A DNA stretch of 64,000 bases from Pectinophora gossypiella. Taxonomy: Eukaryota; Arthropoda; Insecta; Lepidoptera; Gelechiidae. The stretch lies in contig NC_065426.1 in NCBI RefSeq assembly GCF_024362695.1, positions 5,858,236-5,922,235 of the forward strand. Reading direction: 5' to 3'. Within the stretch, counting starts at the first letter, position 1, and each line of letters opens with the position of its first letter. Shown here piece by piece: positions 9,515 to 21,246 of this stretch. The notes beneath the pieces were generated by a model. The model had not been told where the DNA came from. It was given only the letters and a program-made list of their open reading frames with translations, and made no database searches. The position numbers and the translations under genes are program-made.

Positions 9515-9993
9515 TGGGCGATGGATGAATCGTCTTTCATCATTCGAATCGTCTTTTATCATTCTATTCGAATTTGTCCTTCGATTCATCATGTTCATCT
9601 TAGGACTTCGTAGAAAAAGTCTCTTCAAAAGTTGTTTTCTGATCACCTACATGAGAATCTGTCCGATCCTTATACCTATATTATAGACGTTATTTTATGT
9701 TTTTATGCTAAAAATATTCATATTGAACGTAGGTATGTTATTAAATAATAATGTAATAATCAAATTACACGTTTAAAGCAAATACTCGGGGAGTTTAATA
9801 TAAACTGGCGATTTGTTTCACATTTTATTACTTCAAAATTAAAAACTCAACCAACAGAATAAATATTTAAAAATGTTTGCGATTAAGCAAATATTAACGT
9901 GTAAGGGTTGTGTTAGAATGGGGCCGGATTTTTAATTCAAAAGTTACAAAGAGAATGGGATTATTGTAGTCGTATTGTGACGGTATCCACATA

Positions 9994-10275
9994 TACAGGG
10001 TGTTAGTAACATCGTAACTTTGAGGGATGATTCAGACCATGATTCTCAGTTAATATCAAGTGGAATTTTCCTTCGCAAAAGTATGGAACTGGAAATGACG
10101 GGTATAACTTAAAATAAAATTAGATGTTGTGTACTGGGGACAGCTCTGGGCGCCATCCTACTTGCGTCAGACAGAGTACTGCGGGGCGGAAGGCAAGAGG
10201 GAAACCACTTCCCTATTCTTCCCTAAAAAAGTAGTATGGAAAATGCTGCACCGATAAGAGCGTGGCTTTTAAATT
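9994..10275 (+). repeat. MITE fragments followed by a SINE-like tail
   Basis: 9994-10090 is one arm of the CAGGGTGTTAGTG MITE family. 10090-10140 matches the end of the GATTCCTG MITE family (ACTTAAAATAAAATTAG). 10148-10275 (GCGTCAGACAGAGTACTGCG, GCAAGAGGGAAACCACTTCC, AAGAGCGTGGCT) recurs at 48638 and, reversed, at 62333 and 44375. Confidence 0.6.
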
Positions 10276-10469
10276 GATGATGATGTACTGGAATCAGCAA
10301 CACTACTGTTACTATTGCAAGAACTTGAAAATCATCTATATTATCGATAGTATCGATACATAGTAATACTATCGATATACAGTATACATGATTTCCAAGG
10401 TCAATAGTCGATAGTCTAACTATTGATAGTTCAGCCACAGTTAATTAGTGGGAACAGCCACGACTGATC

Positions 10470-10634
10470 AGGGGAGTTAAAATGGCCACATCGAAGCAAT
10501 TCATCTAAGAAAGCAATATTGCAATTTGACATTTGCGTATATAAAAGTAATGTGCGCAATGCAAACACATGTCAAAAAACAATACTTATTGCTTTCTTAG
10601 ATGAATTGCTTCGATGTGGCCATTTAACCCCCCT
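10470..10634. mobile_element. Fold-back MITE with ~45-bp inverted arms
   Basis: The left arm GGGGAGTTAAAATGGCCACA, continuing CGAAGCAATTCATCTAAG, is matched by the complementary right arm ending TGGCCATTTAACCCCCC. Right-end fragments recur at 28012-28082 and 49675-49720, and a diverged relative lies at 45500-45670. Confidence 0.82.
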
Positions 10635-12689
10635 GAAGACAACTTGCAGCCGCTGTTGATACCAAGTCTAAGATAGATTATGGTGAAAAAATCTGAATGA
10701 CATCGAAACGACAAGAAGAAGAAGAACCTTATGGTGACAAGGAATCATACCTTTAGGCAACACTTGGAATTACAGAAAAAAGAAATAGATACAAACTCCA
10801 ATTCATTAAAATGTAGTTTCACAAACTATTCTCTAAACGAACTAGAATTTCAAAACAGGCTCACAATAATTCCACACTCATTTTATTTCTTTGCCATCAA
10901 AATGGAAAACTGCCTTTTATTCAAACAAAGAACAAAAAACTTGTCCAAAAACCTACGACTTCTTCTCTTCTTCTCTGCACTTGATGAGAACCTAACAACA
11001 CTGTCAAATCTCCATACGACTGCTAAATTTTAATTTCGGACAATGCATGTAAGGTCACGATAGGTAGGTTATGAAATGGATTGGTAAAACTCTTATATCC
11101 TGCCTCCGGATTTTGGGAAAATGGATCAACGGGCAATCTTTTCACGGTTAAAAGTCGGATACATATTTTTTTGTGAGGAAAATTTTCCTTTTTCAGATAA
11201 TGGCATTTATTTATTTTTTCTAATAGGAGTAAGTATCTAGACTATATTTTGTTTTTTTTTGTTTTATTTTGTTTTTTTTTACAAATATTTATTATTTTCT
11301 CATAAAGGAAAACTACGAAACGCAGTCTTACTGCCTATTTTTTTTTAAATAATTTTGCTGTGACTAAAATATTTTATCAAATATCTAGTGTGTTTACGCA
11401 GAGCAATCGTTTCTGGCACTTCGCCGATCAACCTAATCAACCTAACCCTAATTTAGGCTGTATAGTTTAGTACCTTTGCCTATCCTAATAACAACAACAA
11501 TAACAATGTCAAAGTGTGGAATTTTAGTTTATAATATAATCAATAGGCTATTTGACAACTTAGGGCTTTTTGGCGGGAAACGGGAACGGGACAGTTGCTT
11601 TCTTCATTGAATAATCTAAATAATTAATACGAAGTGGTGTTTTGTGGTTAATGATCGCATTAAGTTAGTCGGAAGACATTCGCGAGTGTTATTATATCGG
11701 AGTATTCAATAAACAAAGTGTATCTGCCTATTTTCGCTTCGTGCCAAGAAGCCGCTTCATAACTCGAAAGTTTATGCGGACTTTTGAGTTAATTCGTTTG
11801 GGGTTCGGAGTAGGAGTCTACTCCAAGGGTCGGGGCTTAGGATTCATCATCATCACCTTTCATCATTTCATTAATCATCAAGGAAAAAAAATACGTAAGA
11901 CATGGCTGTATGGGCATAGTTCCCTTTGCCTTATCCTTCGGGGAAAACCAAAACAAAAAAAAAAATTGACAACTTAGTCAAATGACATACTTTTTACGAA
12001 ACGTCGTAATGTAAATTGTCCATAGAATTTGTATGGAAATACTGGCCTGTGATGTCATTAATAAAAGCAGACAAAAGTCGTACTTACTGCTACTTAATTC
12101 AAAATAAAATTCGAAAATAGGTAAAAAGAAAAATGATATAGATTTTTGCTTATGTTAAACTGGCTTCTATTTCTAGATTAGCATTTTATATTATCTTCGA
12201 ACCAGTCAAATAAATCAAATAATAAACAAAAAGAAGAAACACTATAGTAAGAAAATTATCAGTGATTATCTCAAAAACTAAAACTTTCCTCACAAAATAA
12301 ATACGCGATTTTTAAGCGGGAAACGATTCCCCGTCGATCTGCGTTATTTCGTTTTCCGAAAATCCAGAGGCAAGATTGTAAACCGCACGCACCCAATGGA
12401 TTAAATCAGGAATTGCGTACAAAGGTCTGCTCGACCTATTTATTTAATTTCATCCCTTACGCAGCTTTTCACATTGTATTGGCTTTAAATACGTAAATGT
12501 TGTAATACCTGAGATTTTGTCTGCAACCATAACTGTGTTCATAATTATAATGGGGCGAAAAACGAAATGTGGTTATTTAAATTATTGTACAATACAGTTT
12601 ACCTGTAAAGCCTCTCAATATTTCTTTGATATACTTATAACAAACAGCATTGTTTAACGAGTTTATTATTATAAGTACTTATGCACGTA
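10635..12689. other. Intergenic, no gene recognised
   Basis: The longest open stretch (10731-11033, +) has low-complexity composition and no recognisable domain or splice context. 11960-12080 resembles pieces of the repeat at 7775. Poly-T and GTTTT runs occur near 11250. I see no supportable gene. Confidence 0.5.
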
Positions 12690-12985
12690 CTTATCTCGCA
12701 GAACGTTTGCGTCTCACTTTGATGTCGCAGGTTCGAATCCAGCACAGGCCTAAACCAATGATTGTCGAATTTGTTTTCAAATTCATGATTGGATCATAAA
12801 TGATTATCACGTGCTCAGCGGTCAAGGAAAACATCGTGAGGAAACCCACATTTCCGGGAAATGTATTTTCGGAGGTATGTGACCTAACCTGTATTGGGCT
12901 GGTTTTCCCTTCGCGGGTTGGAAGGTCTGTAAAAAACCAGAACTGCCAAATCTTCAGATTAGGTAAGCGGATGATGATGATTTAA
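12690..12985 (+). repeat. SINE family 3, 5' truncated
   Basis: The B-box part CAGGTTCGAATCCAGCACAG is followed by the ATCACGTGCTCAGCGGT, AAACATCGTGAGGAAACC, TATGTGACCTAACCTGTATT and CCCTTCGCGGGTTGGAA blocks, ending in GATGATGATGAT. A fuller copy lies at 43513-43859. Confidence 0.8.
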
Positions 12986-14567
12986 GCACGTAACACATTT
13001 ACACAATTTTATCTTAAAAATGTGGCCTTCTATTAAACATTTGAACTTTAATTTAAGTAAAAAGGAAAGAAAACGTGGTTCATTAATATTCCTGAAAATA
13101 TTTTGGAATTTCGTAGGTATGTTGTTACTACTGCAAACTAATAGAATAAAATAATGATTAATAATTTATTCTACAGGACGTTGTCTTTTTATTTGTCGCT
13201 GTACTAACCTCCGCCAGATTGTAATGGTTCGGGACTGTTTATGTTGTTTATTTAGGATCTTTTATACCCCCATTTTATTATTCTGGCGGCGGGTTAAATA
13301 AATATGTCTATTTACACGACCGACTGGCAGCGTTTACCCTGACGCCATTTTTTTCCGGGCGTTTAAATAAAAGACACAATTGTCAAAGTATCAGTGGCAC
13401 AGTGATTATTCATGCAGAATTATTATAATTGAATCCTGTGCGCTATCTCTGAATTTTTTTTTATTTTCAAATGTTTGGGGAACAGAATTTTTATTTTAGA
13501 TTATTAGAGATAAACTTATTAGCTTTTTTAACTTTATAACACGTTTTGAGGTTTCCTTTTTTTATTGTAGTTTGGATTTTAGAGCCTGTTCTCAGTAATC
13601 AAATTATCGTTTCGTTCTTGTACACACTTCGCAATTTATAAGTCAGTGGGTTTTTAGTTGTTGGGGATAAATTACCGCAAATAAAATAAAGCAAAGGGTA
13701 CTCACTGGATTTTTTCCTTAGTTTTTATATTCTGACCCGAGGTATTCTGGAATCTGCTCTTTTGCACTTTTAAATGTATTTTAGACAAGATTATTAGGTT
13801 TAATACACTTTTGTCACGTTTTTAAAGTTCTTGCAAAGATACGCGCGCGATGGCGGGTAGTCAACTAAAGTTTTTATTTTTTTAAGGCTTGGGGTGGAAG
13901 GAGTTTTGGTCGAGATTGCTACATGGCTTTCTAACATTTAGTCCTTGATGATAAAAAGTTTGGTACAAGAACCATGTAAGTTCTCTGTTCCTGCTATGAA
14001 GAATAAGATTTTATAAATATTTAATTCATAAGAAAAACACGAACTTGCATATAATATTCTTAAGTCCATAACTTGCGTTTTTTCATGAAACTTTTTAGTT
14101 AATTATTGTGATTCTTGTTTATATATTTGATTTAAAATGAAGTTTAGAATTTTGTAATTTGATTTAAACCGGTTCAATAGTTGAAGACTGCCAAACGTTA
14201 GCTATGTTATTAGATTCTAGTAAAATACTTTCAATGTACTTATTGTTCACAGATACATTTGATTCATAAGGTTAATAAATCTTTTGAAGAAAAGACTTCC
14301 AATTGAAAGTTTTGTTGTCATAAAATACCTCTAGAATAAACTTATAAAATTTTAAATTCTGTTCAATTTTGTGCTCAAAAGTAGGTAGCGCTTTCTTCAG
14401 TGCAATGTGATAGCTGGGTAAGCAGACAGAGGAGTTAAAAAGTCGATTGCATTTACTGGATATTGTTGGGTTCCGTATCGTTATTAAACAATTCATATTC
14501 ACTGTGCTCCTGTAGTTCACGGGCGTGCTTCTCAAACTGGGAGCACTCGTTCGAACTCCGGTACCGG
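12986..14567. other. Intergenic, no gene recognised
   Basis: AT-rich DNA without coding signal or obvious repeat. The overlapping minus-strand ORF (14272-14790) is partly SINE sequence and has no recognisable domain. Confidence 0.45.
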
Positions 14568-14812
14568 ACTTGCACCAATCTTCTCTGAGGTGGAATACCA
14601 GCCTCATCAACCCTGGTTTCAGGATTACGGCTGAGCCGCCAAAGCCGCCATTAGTAAATAGTAACCGGGACCAACGGCTTAACGTGCTTTCCGAAGCACG
14701 GATTATTTTACTGCGGCCAATCAGGTGATCAGCCTGTAATGTCCTAACCAAACTAGGGATCACAAAGTGATTTTTGTGATATGTACCCACCGGGATTCGA
14801 ACCCAATGAGTT
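14568..14812 (-). repeat. tRNA-headed SINE family 1
   Basis: Reading the plus strand, the tail block TCAACCCTGGTTTCAGGATT, ACCGGGACCAACGGCTTAAC and ATCAGGTGATCAGCCTG lead to a decayed head with GGGATTCGAACCC (B box complement). Orientation minus. Confidence 0.75.
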
Positions 14813-14865
14813 ATTAATTTATCTTAAGTGCAGTTTTCACTAACACAGTTGGCTCGACCATTATG

Positions 14866-15275
14866 TATATAGACGGCGATACGACTCACACCTATCACGT
14901 TGGTCTAACAGTGTGGGTAATTAGTTCATCATGCGATGGATGTACTTCTGACTTTTCCAATTGGGTTATAGTCCGAGCTTATATTATTAAAGTAGTACCA
15001 CGCTATGATGGGCGTTTTGACATAAGAAAGTACACCAATTCGCTCAGTCAATAAAAAATAATGCGAAATGTGAATGCCCAGAGCAGCTTATTCCAAAGCC
15101 GTAGGACTCCTGTCCTCCGCCTCTGAATAGCACTGACAGTTGCTGCTGCCCTCTATCAGGTTCCAGGTTGTAGTCCCTGTGATTTGCCCCTTCCATCCTG
15201 CAGTGCCTCTGCAACCGTTGAGGTCTTCACCTGTATCCCTGGGGATTCTACACTATACCCCGTAGGTCTGGGCTT
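14866..15275 (-). repeat. LINE tail fragment and a dispersed repeat
   Basis: 14866-15010 (GGCGATACGACTCACACC, ACGTTGGTCTAACAG) is the complement of the tail at 6600-6660. 15090-15275 (GGACTCCTGTCCTCCGCCTC, CTGCCCTCTATCAGGTTCCA) recurs at 58490-58560 and 62477-62620. Confidence 0.55.
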
Positions 15276-15471
15276 AGGTAAATATATTGAAATAATTCTA
15301 TTACGGGTTCTAACCAGTTAATTCAACTTTACGAGTTTGAATTCATGTTTGGATTATAGGTAATTGATATCACATGGTTTCAAGGTTTTGTGCCCGGTTA
15401 ATGGCGATAGGTTCGCCTTCTATTACATAGGAATTAAACATAACTCATAGCTGGCAAGTAGTAAGAGTATA

Positions 15472-15584
15472 TACAGAGTGTTAGTGACATCGTAACGAAA
15501 ACTTTGAGGGACCATGTTTGGTATCAAGTGGATATATGAGTGTTAGTGACACCGTAACAAATACTGGTACTGGTAAACAGAATT
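15472..15584 (+). repeat. Partial CAGGGTGTTAGTG MITEs and a LINE fragment
   Basis: Two truncated heads (AGAGTGTTAGTGACATCG at about 15477, GTGTTAGTGACACCG at about 15540) are followed by TGGTAAACAGAATT, the left flank of the SINE insertion at 15585. Confidence 0.6.
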
Positions 15585-15878
15585 CATCACAAGCCCATAA
15601 ACGTCCCCACTGCTGGGGCAAGGGCCTTCCCTATGGATGGATAGGGAGATCGGGCCTGAAACCATCACACGGGCCCAGTGCGGATTGATGGTTATTAACG
15701 ACTGCTAATGCAACCGGGACCAACGGCTTAACGTGCCTTCCGAAGCACGGAGGAGCTCGAGATGAAAACTTTTTTTTGTGGTCACCCATCCTATGACCGG
15801 CCTTTGCGAAAGTTGCTTAACTTCAACGATCGCCGACCGAGCGCGTTTTCCGCTGCGCCACCGAGCTCCTCAACAACA
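15585..15878 (-). repeat. SINE family 2 inserted in a LINE tail
   Basis: On the minus strand the head is GAGCTCGGTGGCGCAGCGG and the tail GCCCCAGCAGTGGGGACG. ACAGAATT is duplicated at 15577-15584 and 15879-15886. The joined flanks reproduce the LINE sequence at 7393-7450. Copies lie at 17106, 28398 and 29732. Confidence 0.85.
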
Positions 15879-15886
15879 ACAGAATT

Positions 15887-16048
15887 ACTTAAAATTATTG
15901 GTTGGTATTTGGAGCAGGTATCTATACGTACATACATACGTAAACTCACGCCTATTTCCAATCGGCGTAAGCAGAGACTTTGAATTCCATTTGTTTCGAT
16001 CCTGCCATACTTCTCTTGCTGCCTCCACATTCTTCAATCGTATGACGT
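15887..16048 (-). repeat. LINE 3'-end fragment (right part)
   Basis: TATTGGTTGGTATTTGG and ACTCACGCCTATTTCC continue the unit cut by the SINE at 15585. TTTCGATCCTGCCATACTTC is the diagnostic block. Confidence 0.65.
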
Positions 16049-16049
16049 A

Positions 16050-16266
16050 TACACCCAGGATGTTAGTGACATTGTAACAAATACTGAGAATTCTGTGTTG
16101 ATATCAAGTAAAATTTCCTGTCGGAAAATTCATATTTAAGTATAGTTTTTTTTATTATTTTGAGTTCCATACTTTTGCGACGGAAAATTCCACTTGAAAT
16201 TACCTTAGAATCATGATCTGAATCAGCCTCCTCAATATTCGTTACGTAATGACTAACAACCTGTAT
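16050..16266. mobile_element. CAGGGTGTTAGTG-family MITE, degenerate
   Basis: The left end ACACCCAGGATGTTAGTGAC and the right end TAATGACTAACAACCTGTAT are inverted. The inner arms pair through the TCAAGTAAAATTTCCTGTCG block and its complement near 16180. Confidence 0.65.
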
Positions 16267-17105
16267 ACTATACTTTAAACCTCTGACTACCCTTACGGGG
16301 ACACCAGCAGAGGCGCGATGCTTTGTTATATTTTTTTTAAATAAATCACGGCGACATACGTTTCAACAGCGGACCTCTAAAATACTTATATCATTTTTAA
16401 CTTTTAATAACGCTTCTTGAGAAGCCTTTGAGGATAAAATCGAAGTTTTTGTAGTAGAAGCGTTCTTTTATCGAGGGGCATTGAGAATAGAGCCGGCCAC
16501 TCCAATCAATAGACGCAGATAAAGATAATATCTGAGTTTAAACAAACATTTATCTTGCTTTTTTCTTTTAAATTCTCTTGTGCTATTGCTATTTGAAAAT
16601 GTAAGTAGGTTTCTTTGTTAATTAAGTTTTGAACGATTTAAAAAATAATAAGTTATTGTTTTTGACTTCACATAATGACCAATTCATTTCGTCGTTAAAT
16701 CACATCCTGGATACTTCATACAAACAACCTCGTTTTAAATGCTATCTATACATTAACGTTATCGTATACGCGCACCTGTGTGTGTGAGCAGCGTGGTGGA
16801 GTATGCTCCATACCCCGGTTGATTAAGGGGAGACATATGCTCAGCAGTGGGGCATGTATAGACTGTTTATGTTATGTTTATATGTTCATTTCCCTCCCAG
16901 TATCAGTATTACAAAAAATAATATTTTTACTTATTGAACACAGTGTAAGTATCAATAATAAAACACGGCAATTCGCGGGAACGTTAATGGCAACGTCAGC
17001 AATTAGCGGCAATTAAATTGTTACACACGAACAATAAGTTTGGCCAGCATAAAACTCAAAAGGATAAGTCCGCACATATACACTTTAGTTAGAATAGAAT
17101 AGAAT
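16267..17105. other. Intergenic with a SINE tail
   Basis: Mostly AT-rich, no gene seen. 16788-16875 is a family 1 SINE tail (GCAGCGTGGTGGAGTATGCT, CAGCAGTGGGGCATGTATAG). Confidence 0.5.
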
Positions 17106-17398
17106 CATAATCAGCAGCCCATTAACGTCCCCACTGCAGGGGCACGGGCCTTCCCTATGGATGGATAGGGAGATCAGGCCTTAAACCATCACGCGGGCCC
17201 AGTGCGGAATGGTGGTTATTAACGAATGCCAATGCAGCCGGGACCAACGGCTTAACGTGCTGCCGAAGCACGGAGGAGCTCGAGATGAAAACTTTTTTTT
17301 TGTGGTCACCCATCCTATGACCGGCCTTTACGAAAGTTGCTTAACTTCAACAATCGCAGACCGAGCGCGTTTACCGCTGCGCCACCGAGCTCCTCCTC
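17106..17398 (-). repeat. SINE family 2
   Basis: Complete copy on the minus strand (head GAGCTCGGTGGCGCAGCGG near 17392, tail at 17106). AGAATAGAATAGAA is duplicated at 17091-17104 and 17399-17412. Confidence 0.85.
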
Positions 17399-17582
17399 AG
17401 AATAGAATAGAAATAGTTTATTATAAAAGGGCGCCACACACAAAACCAATACAATAACATCATAAAAGGTTATTATAAAGTTAGTGATTATTTAGAAGAT
17501 ATGAATGCATGGGATTAACTGTCTGAGAACTGATATTAGGCAGCTAAATTACTCAATTGTATATCAATATTTTATGTTTATT

Positions 17583-17775
17583 TTTATTTTTTTAAAGAAC
17601 GTCTAGGGCCCTGTGCCGAGGTTTTTCTTGCAGCTTCTTTTCCCCGGCTATACAGGTTGTGAGAAGCTGCAGTAGTTTTAGGTGGATGAGACGTTCGTTA
17701 TGTAAAAATTGACGATTCAAAGTGTAACTATGTTACCTACTGAATAAAGATATTTTTGAATTTGAATTTGAATCA
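17583..17775 (+). repeat. CR1/jockey-type LINE 3' tail
   Basis: GGCCCTGTGCCGAGGTTTTT, TTGTGAGAAGCTGCAGTAG, AAAGTGTAACTATGTTACC and ACTGAATAAAGATATTTTTG, ending in a TGAATT simple repeat. This is a common lepidopteran LINE end; the complement is at 59722-59830. Confidence 0.65.
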
Positions 17776-17887
17776 TATCAAATTTTCACAAAACAATTAC
17801 AAAAAAAGCAAGACGGATGTTGGTCGAAATGATCATAAGGTAATTCTTGCTATTATGCGGCATGATGGAAATGACAATGTGACAGAT

Positions 17888-17995
17888 TTGGTTGACGTGG
17901 CTTATTGTTGATTTCGCAAATGTAATTTTACCTACTTGACCGGACAAATGCGGAGTGCCGAGGGCTCTACCGGTACATAATTTAAGACTAAAAAG
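17888..17995 (-). repeat. Jockey-type 3' UTR fragment
   Basis: GACGTGGCTTATTGTTGATT, then ACTTGACCGGACAAATGCGG, parallel the 3' UTR of the intact element at 1278-1380, diverged. It is severely 5' truncated. Confidence 0.7.
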
Positions 17996-18034
17996 TATTA
18001 AACAAGAAAATAGGAATATTTTCTGTAATTCTTC

Positions 18035-18135
18035 CGAATAGATATTATGTTTAGGAGATAGCCATGGTAAACAAACTTTTTAGGATAGCTGGTATACGAC
18101 CACTGCTATCTCCTAAACATCACTATTCGGACACC
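18035..18135. mobile_element. Short fold-back element
   Basis: The TTCCGAATAGATATTATG and TTTAGGAGATAGCCATGG arm is matched by the complement CTGCTATCTCCTAAACATCA and CTATTCGGAC at the right. About 100 bp, no coding capacity. Confidence 0.7.
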
Positions 18136-18156
18136 TCATTTTGTTAAATTTTGACA

Positions 18157-18457
18157 GGTGGTTCTTCTTCTTCTGTATGTTGTGAGGTGGATTACCAACC
18201 CCATCAACCCTGGTGTCATGGTTACTATTGAGCCGCCAAAGGCCCCTGACATGGCTCATGTAACGACTATTAACTTTCAACAGTAAGTAGTTAACGGGAC
18301 CATCGGCTTAACGTGCCTTCCGAAGCACGGATCATCTTTCTTTCGGACAATCAGTTGATCAGCCTGTAATGTCATATAATCAAATTAGGTATCACAAAGT
18401 GAACACGGGACCTCCGGATCGTGAGCCTAACGCTCAAACCACTGGACCACGGAGACA
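18157..18457 (-). repeat. tRNA-headed SINE family 1, near complete
   Basis: The tail TTCTTCTTCTGTATGTTGTG is at the left. The body has ATCAACCCTGGTGTCATGG and GGACCATCGGCTTAACGTGC. The head complement ACTGGACCACGGAG is at the right end. Confidence 0.8.
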
Positions 18458-19015
18458 GGTGGTTTAAAAGTTAGGTTAGAACAGACATTCTCATACATAG
18501 CGGTCAAACACATAACCCCATTTGCTTCGCCGCAGTCGAGTAAAAATTGCTTGCTAGCTTAATAATTGTATGTGCAATACAGTATTTTTATGTTATGAAA
18601 TAAAATAGTTGCTATCCAAAGACAAACCCCGTACGCGCCTAATAGATAGGTACATTTGGCAGCCAAATTGCGTATCATTAACCGAATCTAATCAATTTGG
18701 AGCCCACACTCGTTCATTATAACGTTAGGGACCCTTTCGCTAATTTCTAAACGATATTTCATGGGGCCCCAAATTTATTTGGGCCCAGCTGTCTACCGAG
18801 CTATTTATTTCTAGGAAATTCCTTTTAAATGAGACTGAAGAAGAACGTGCTAATTTTAATACTTGCTATAATCTTTGTTAGTATTAGATAGAAAATCGAC
18901 CTAATATCGACTGATACATCACTATGCTACTGAACGTCACAACACTAGCTGACGTACTTTGACATATCTATTTTTTGCCGCGCATTGAGACTGTTGTAAA
19001 ATGTTATCTTTATTG
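18458..19015. other. Intergenic, no gene recognised
   Basis: Apparently unique sequence, including GGGGCCCCAAATTTATTTGG near 18763. I see no coding or structural signal that I can support. Confidence 0.4.
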
Positions 19016-20419
19016 AAATCGCACCCTTCGTGGAAAAACGCAGTAAGTTGATTTTATCAACTTTTCAGGAGCTAAAAAAAACTGTCCTACTAATTAGGTA
19101 TAAGTCCTGGAAATAACCTTCAAAGAGAAAATAATAGCAAAATGTAGCCCGGATTGACCCACATTTATTAATTTTTAATTAATAGTGTATATTTGAAAAA
19201 AAATTAAAAAAACACGATTGCGTAGATATTCCACGAAACTATAATCAAACGTTCCGTTGTAAGTACAGACACTGCTTTATTATTACGTAGTGCAAACAAC
19301 ATTGACAGTTGTAACTTTACCTACAACGTTGTTCACCTTCCGATTTCGCCTTACTCGGATGTTGTAAGTATTAGTTACTTCGTTCTTACACGAAAAATTT
19401 TAACAAAATATTTTGCGTAAGTTGAGAAACCTATTTGTTCCACGTGAAAGTAAATGATCTTAGATAGTGTAACTATAGAAATTGCTTTTTTAATAAGGAA
19501 ATATCTCAAAATAATTGTATGTATCTTTAAATACTTGTTTGTTGCAGGGGTTAGTCTAGAATGTAGAAGTATGTATGCTCATACATTATACAGGGTGGCC
19601 CAGAACTTCAAGTTCAAAATGAAAAATTTGATAGAGTGGCTCATTGGCTACTAGAAACACCCCCATGTATGTTCAGCCATAATTTATTATTATTTATAGT
19701 TTAGGAGATATGACCTATTTTGTACCTTTTTCTAGATTTTCTACCTTACTTCAGAAATAATCATTTTGTCGCTATCCCTTTCTTAATAATTATTTTATTT
19801 TACTTCACAACTACGTCTAAAGATATATACCGCTAGGTAAAAAAATAAAAACAGTCAAATCAAAGACAAAAAAAAAGTTATTGGAAGTCAAAGTGAGAAT
19901 TGGACCAAAATTGTCACAGTTGTTAAAACTTCGCTGAAGAATAATTAACACATGAGATTGGCATGGACGCTGACAGTAGGTATCTCTAAAAAACTGCTCC
20001 ATTTAATAGGCTTTTAGACACATCCAAAAAAAGTACCCTTAATGGGTGATTCTTATTCTTACGTTTTTTTTTGTGAGTTGTAAGAATTGTATATGTTTTT
20101 TAGGAAAATCAGTGACCCCTGAATTATTTTACTTAGGTAATTACTTCTAGTATCGTGTCCGGATATAATTTTTGCCATAAAATTATTAGATATTATATTT
20201 AAAAAAATTAGAAGTCATAAATGTCACGGAACGTGTCGTGTGAGATTGCCAGAATTGCAGATAAAATGATTTTTTCTGAAGATGTGGCACGTTATTTTTC
20301 GAAATATTACAATAACTATGCAAGAGGAACCTTTGTTCTATAAGACTGTTTAACAAAATATATAAATAATGCACGCTATTTATGATTTTGAACAACATAC
20401 ATTTTGTGAGCAGTTTTTG

Positions 20420-20847
20420 TGTCACAACCGTGTGCGACTCTTTAAAATTACAATACTCTGTAGAAATAAATCTGTGACATTGGCAACCCTTTCTAAGTTT
20501 TTTTAGAACGGCAACAATATGTTCTTGTCAGTATTGCAAATGGCTAAGAGCGTTGAGACCAGTATAAAATCAATCTGCTTTTACATTTTAAAAAAAGGAC
20601 AACCTTAACTCGTCAACGCCGTGTTAGAGTTTTAAACTTAAGTATCAGTGTTACACTATTGTTTGAAATATAATATGCACGTCATACAGTGTAGTTTAAA
20701 ATAATTACTTAAGATTTGCAGTATCGTGGATAGCTTTTGGGTTACATCGAACACGTTTCAAATTGTCACGACCATGTAATGATAAAAATGTCACAGCCGT
20801 AGACATTTTAAACACATGGTTGTGACATATAATGCATGATCGTGACA
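20420..20847. promoter_or_regulatory. Left subterminal motif cluster (TGTCACRRCCRTG)
   Basis: Five copies of a 13-mer near TGTCACAACCGTG: 20420-20432, 20764-20776 and 20789-20801 forward, 20815-20827 and 20835-20847 reversed. Subterminal clusters like this commonly bind transposase, which is inference here. Confidence 0.65.
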
Positions 20848-21246
20848 TTATTTTTTATTTCAATAAATAAGTGGGTTTTGTTGCTTTTATTTATAAATTA
20901 TATTATTGTTTGATATGCTTAAATACGAGTACTTACTTTACTAGTCCATATAGATCCCAGTACTGGGCAAGGGCCTCTTCCAAGATATTTGGAAGGAATT
21001 TATTCATAGCCACACTAGGCAGGGGTTTTTTAGGCGATTGTATGGTATTGTTACGGAAGTGGATTTCGGGATTGGAACGAAACTCACTGAGTTCAAGGAG
21101 AAATATTTGTAGGTCAAATTGTTAGTATAAATAACGACAACCCTGATACCCCTTACTACGCTAAATTTACTAAGAAGAAGTATCATAGCGTGATATCAGG
21201 AAACACGGTCTTTACCTGGAATAGCAACGATCTTGGCCCTGAAGTT

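Noticed and set aside
14272..14790. 172-codon minus-strand ORF
   Set aside because: Its start lies in a family 1 SINE and the remainder shows no domain.
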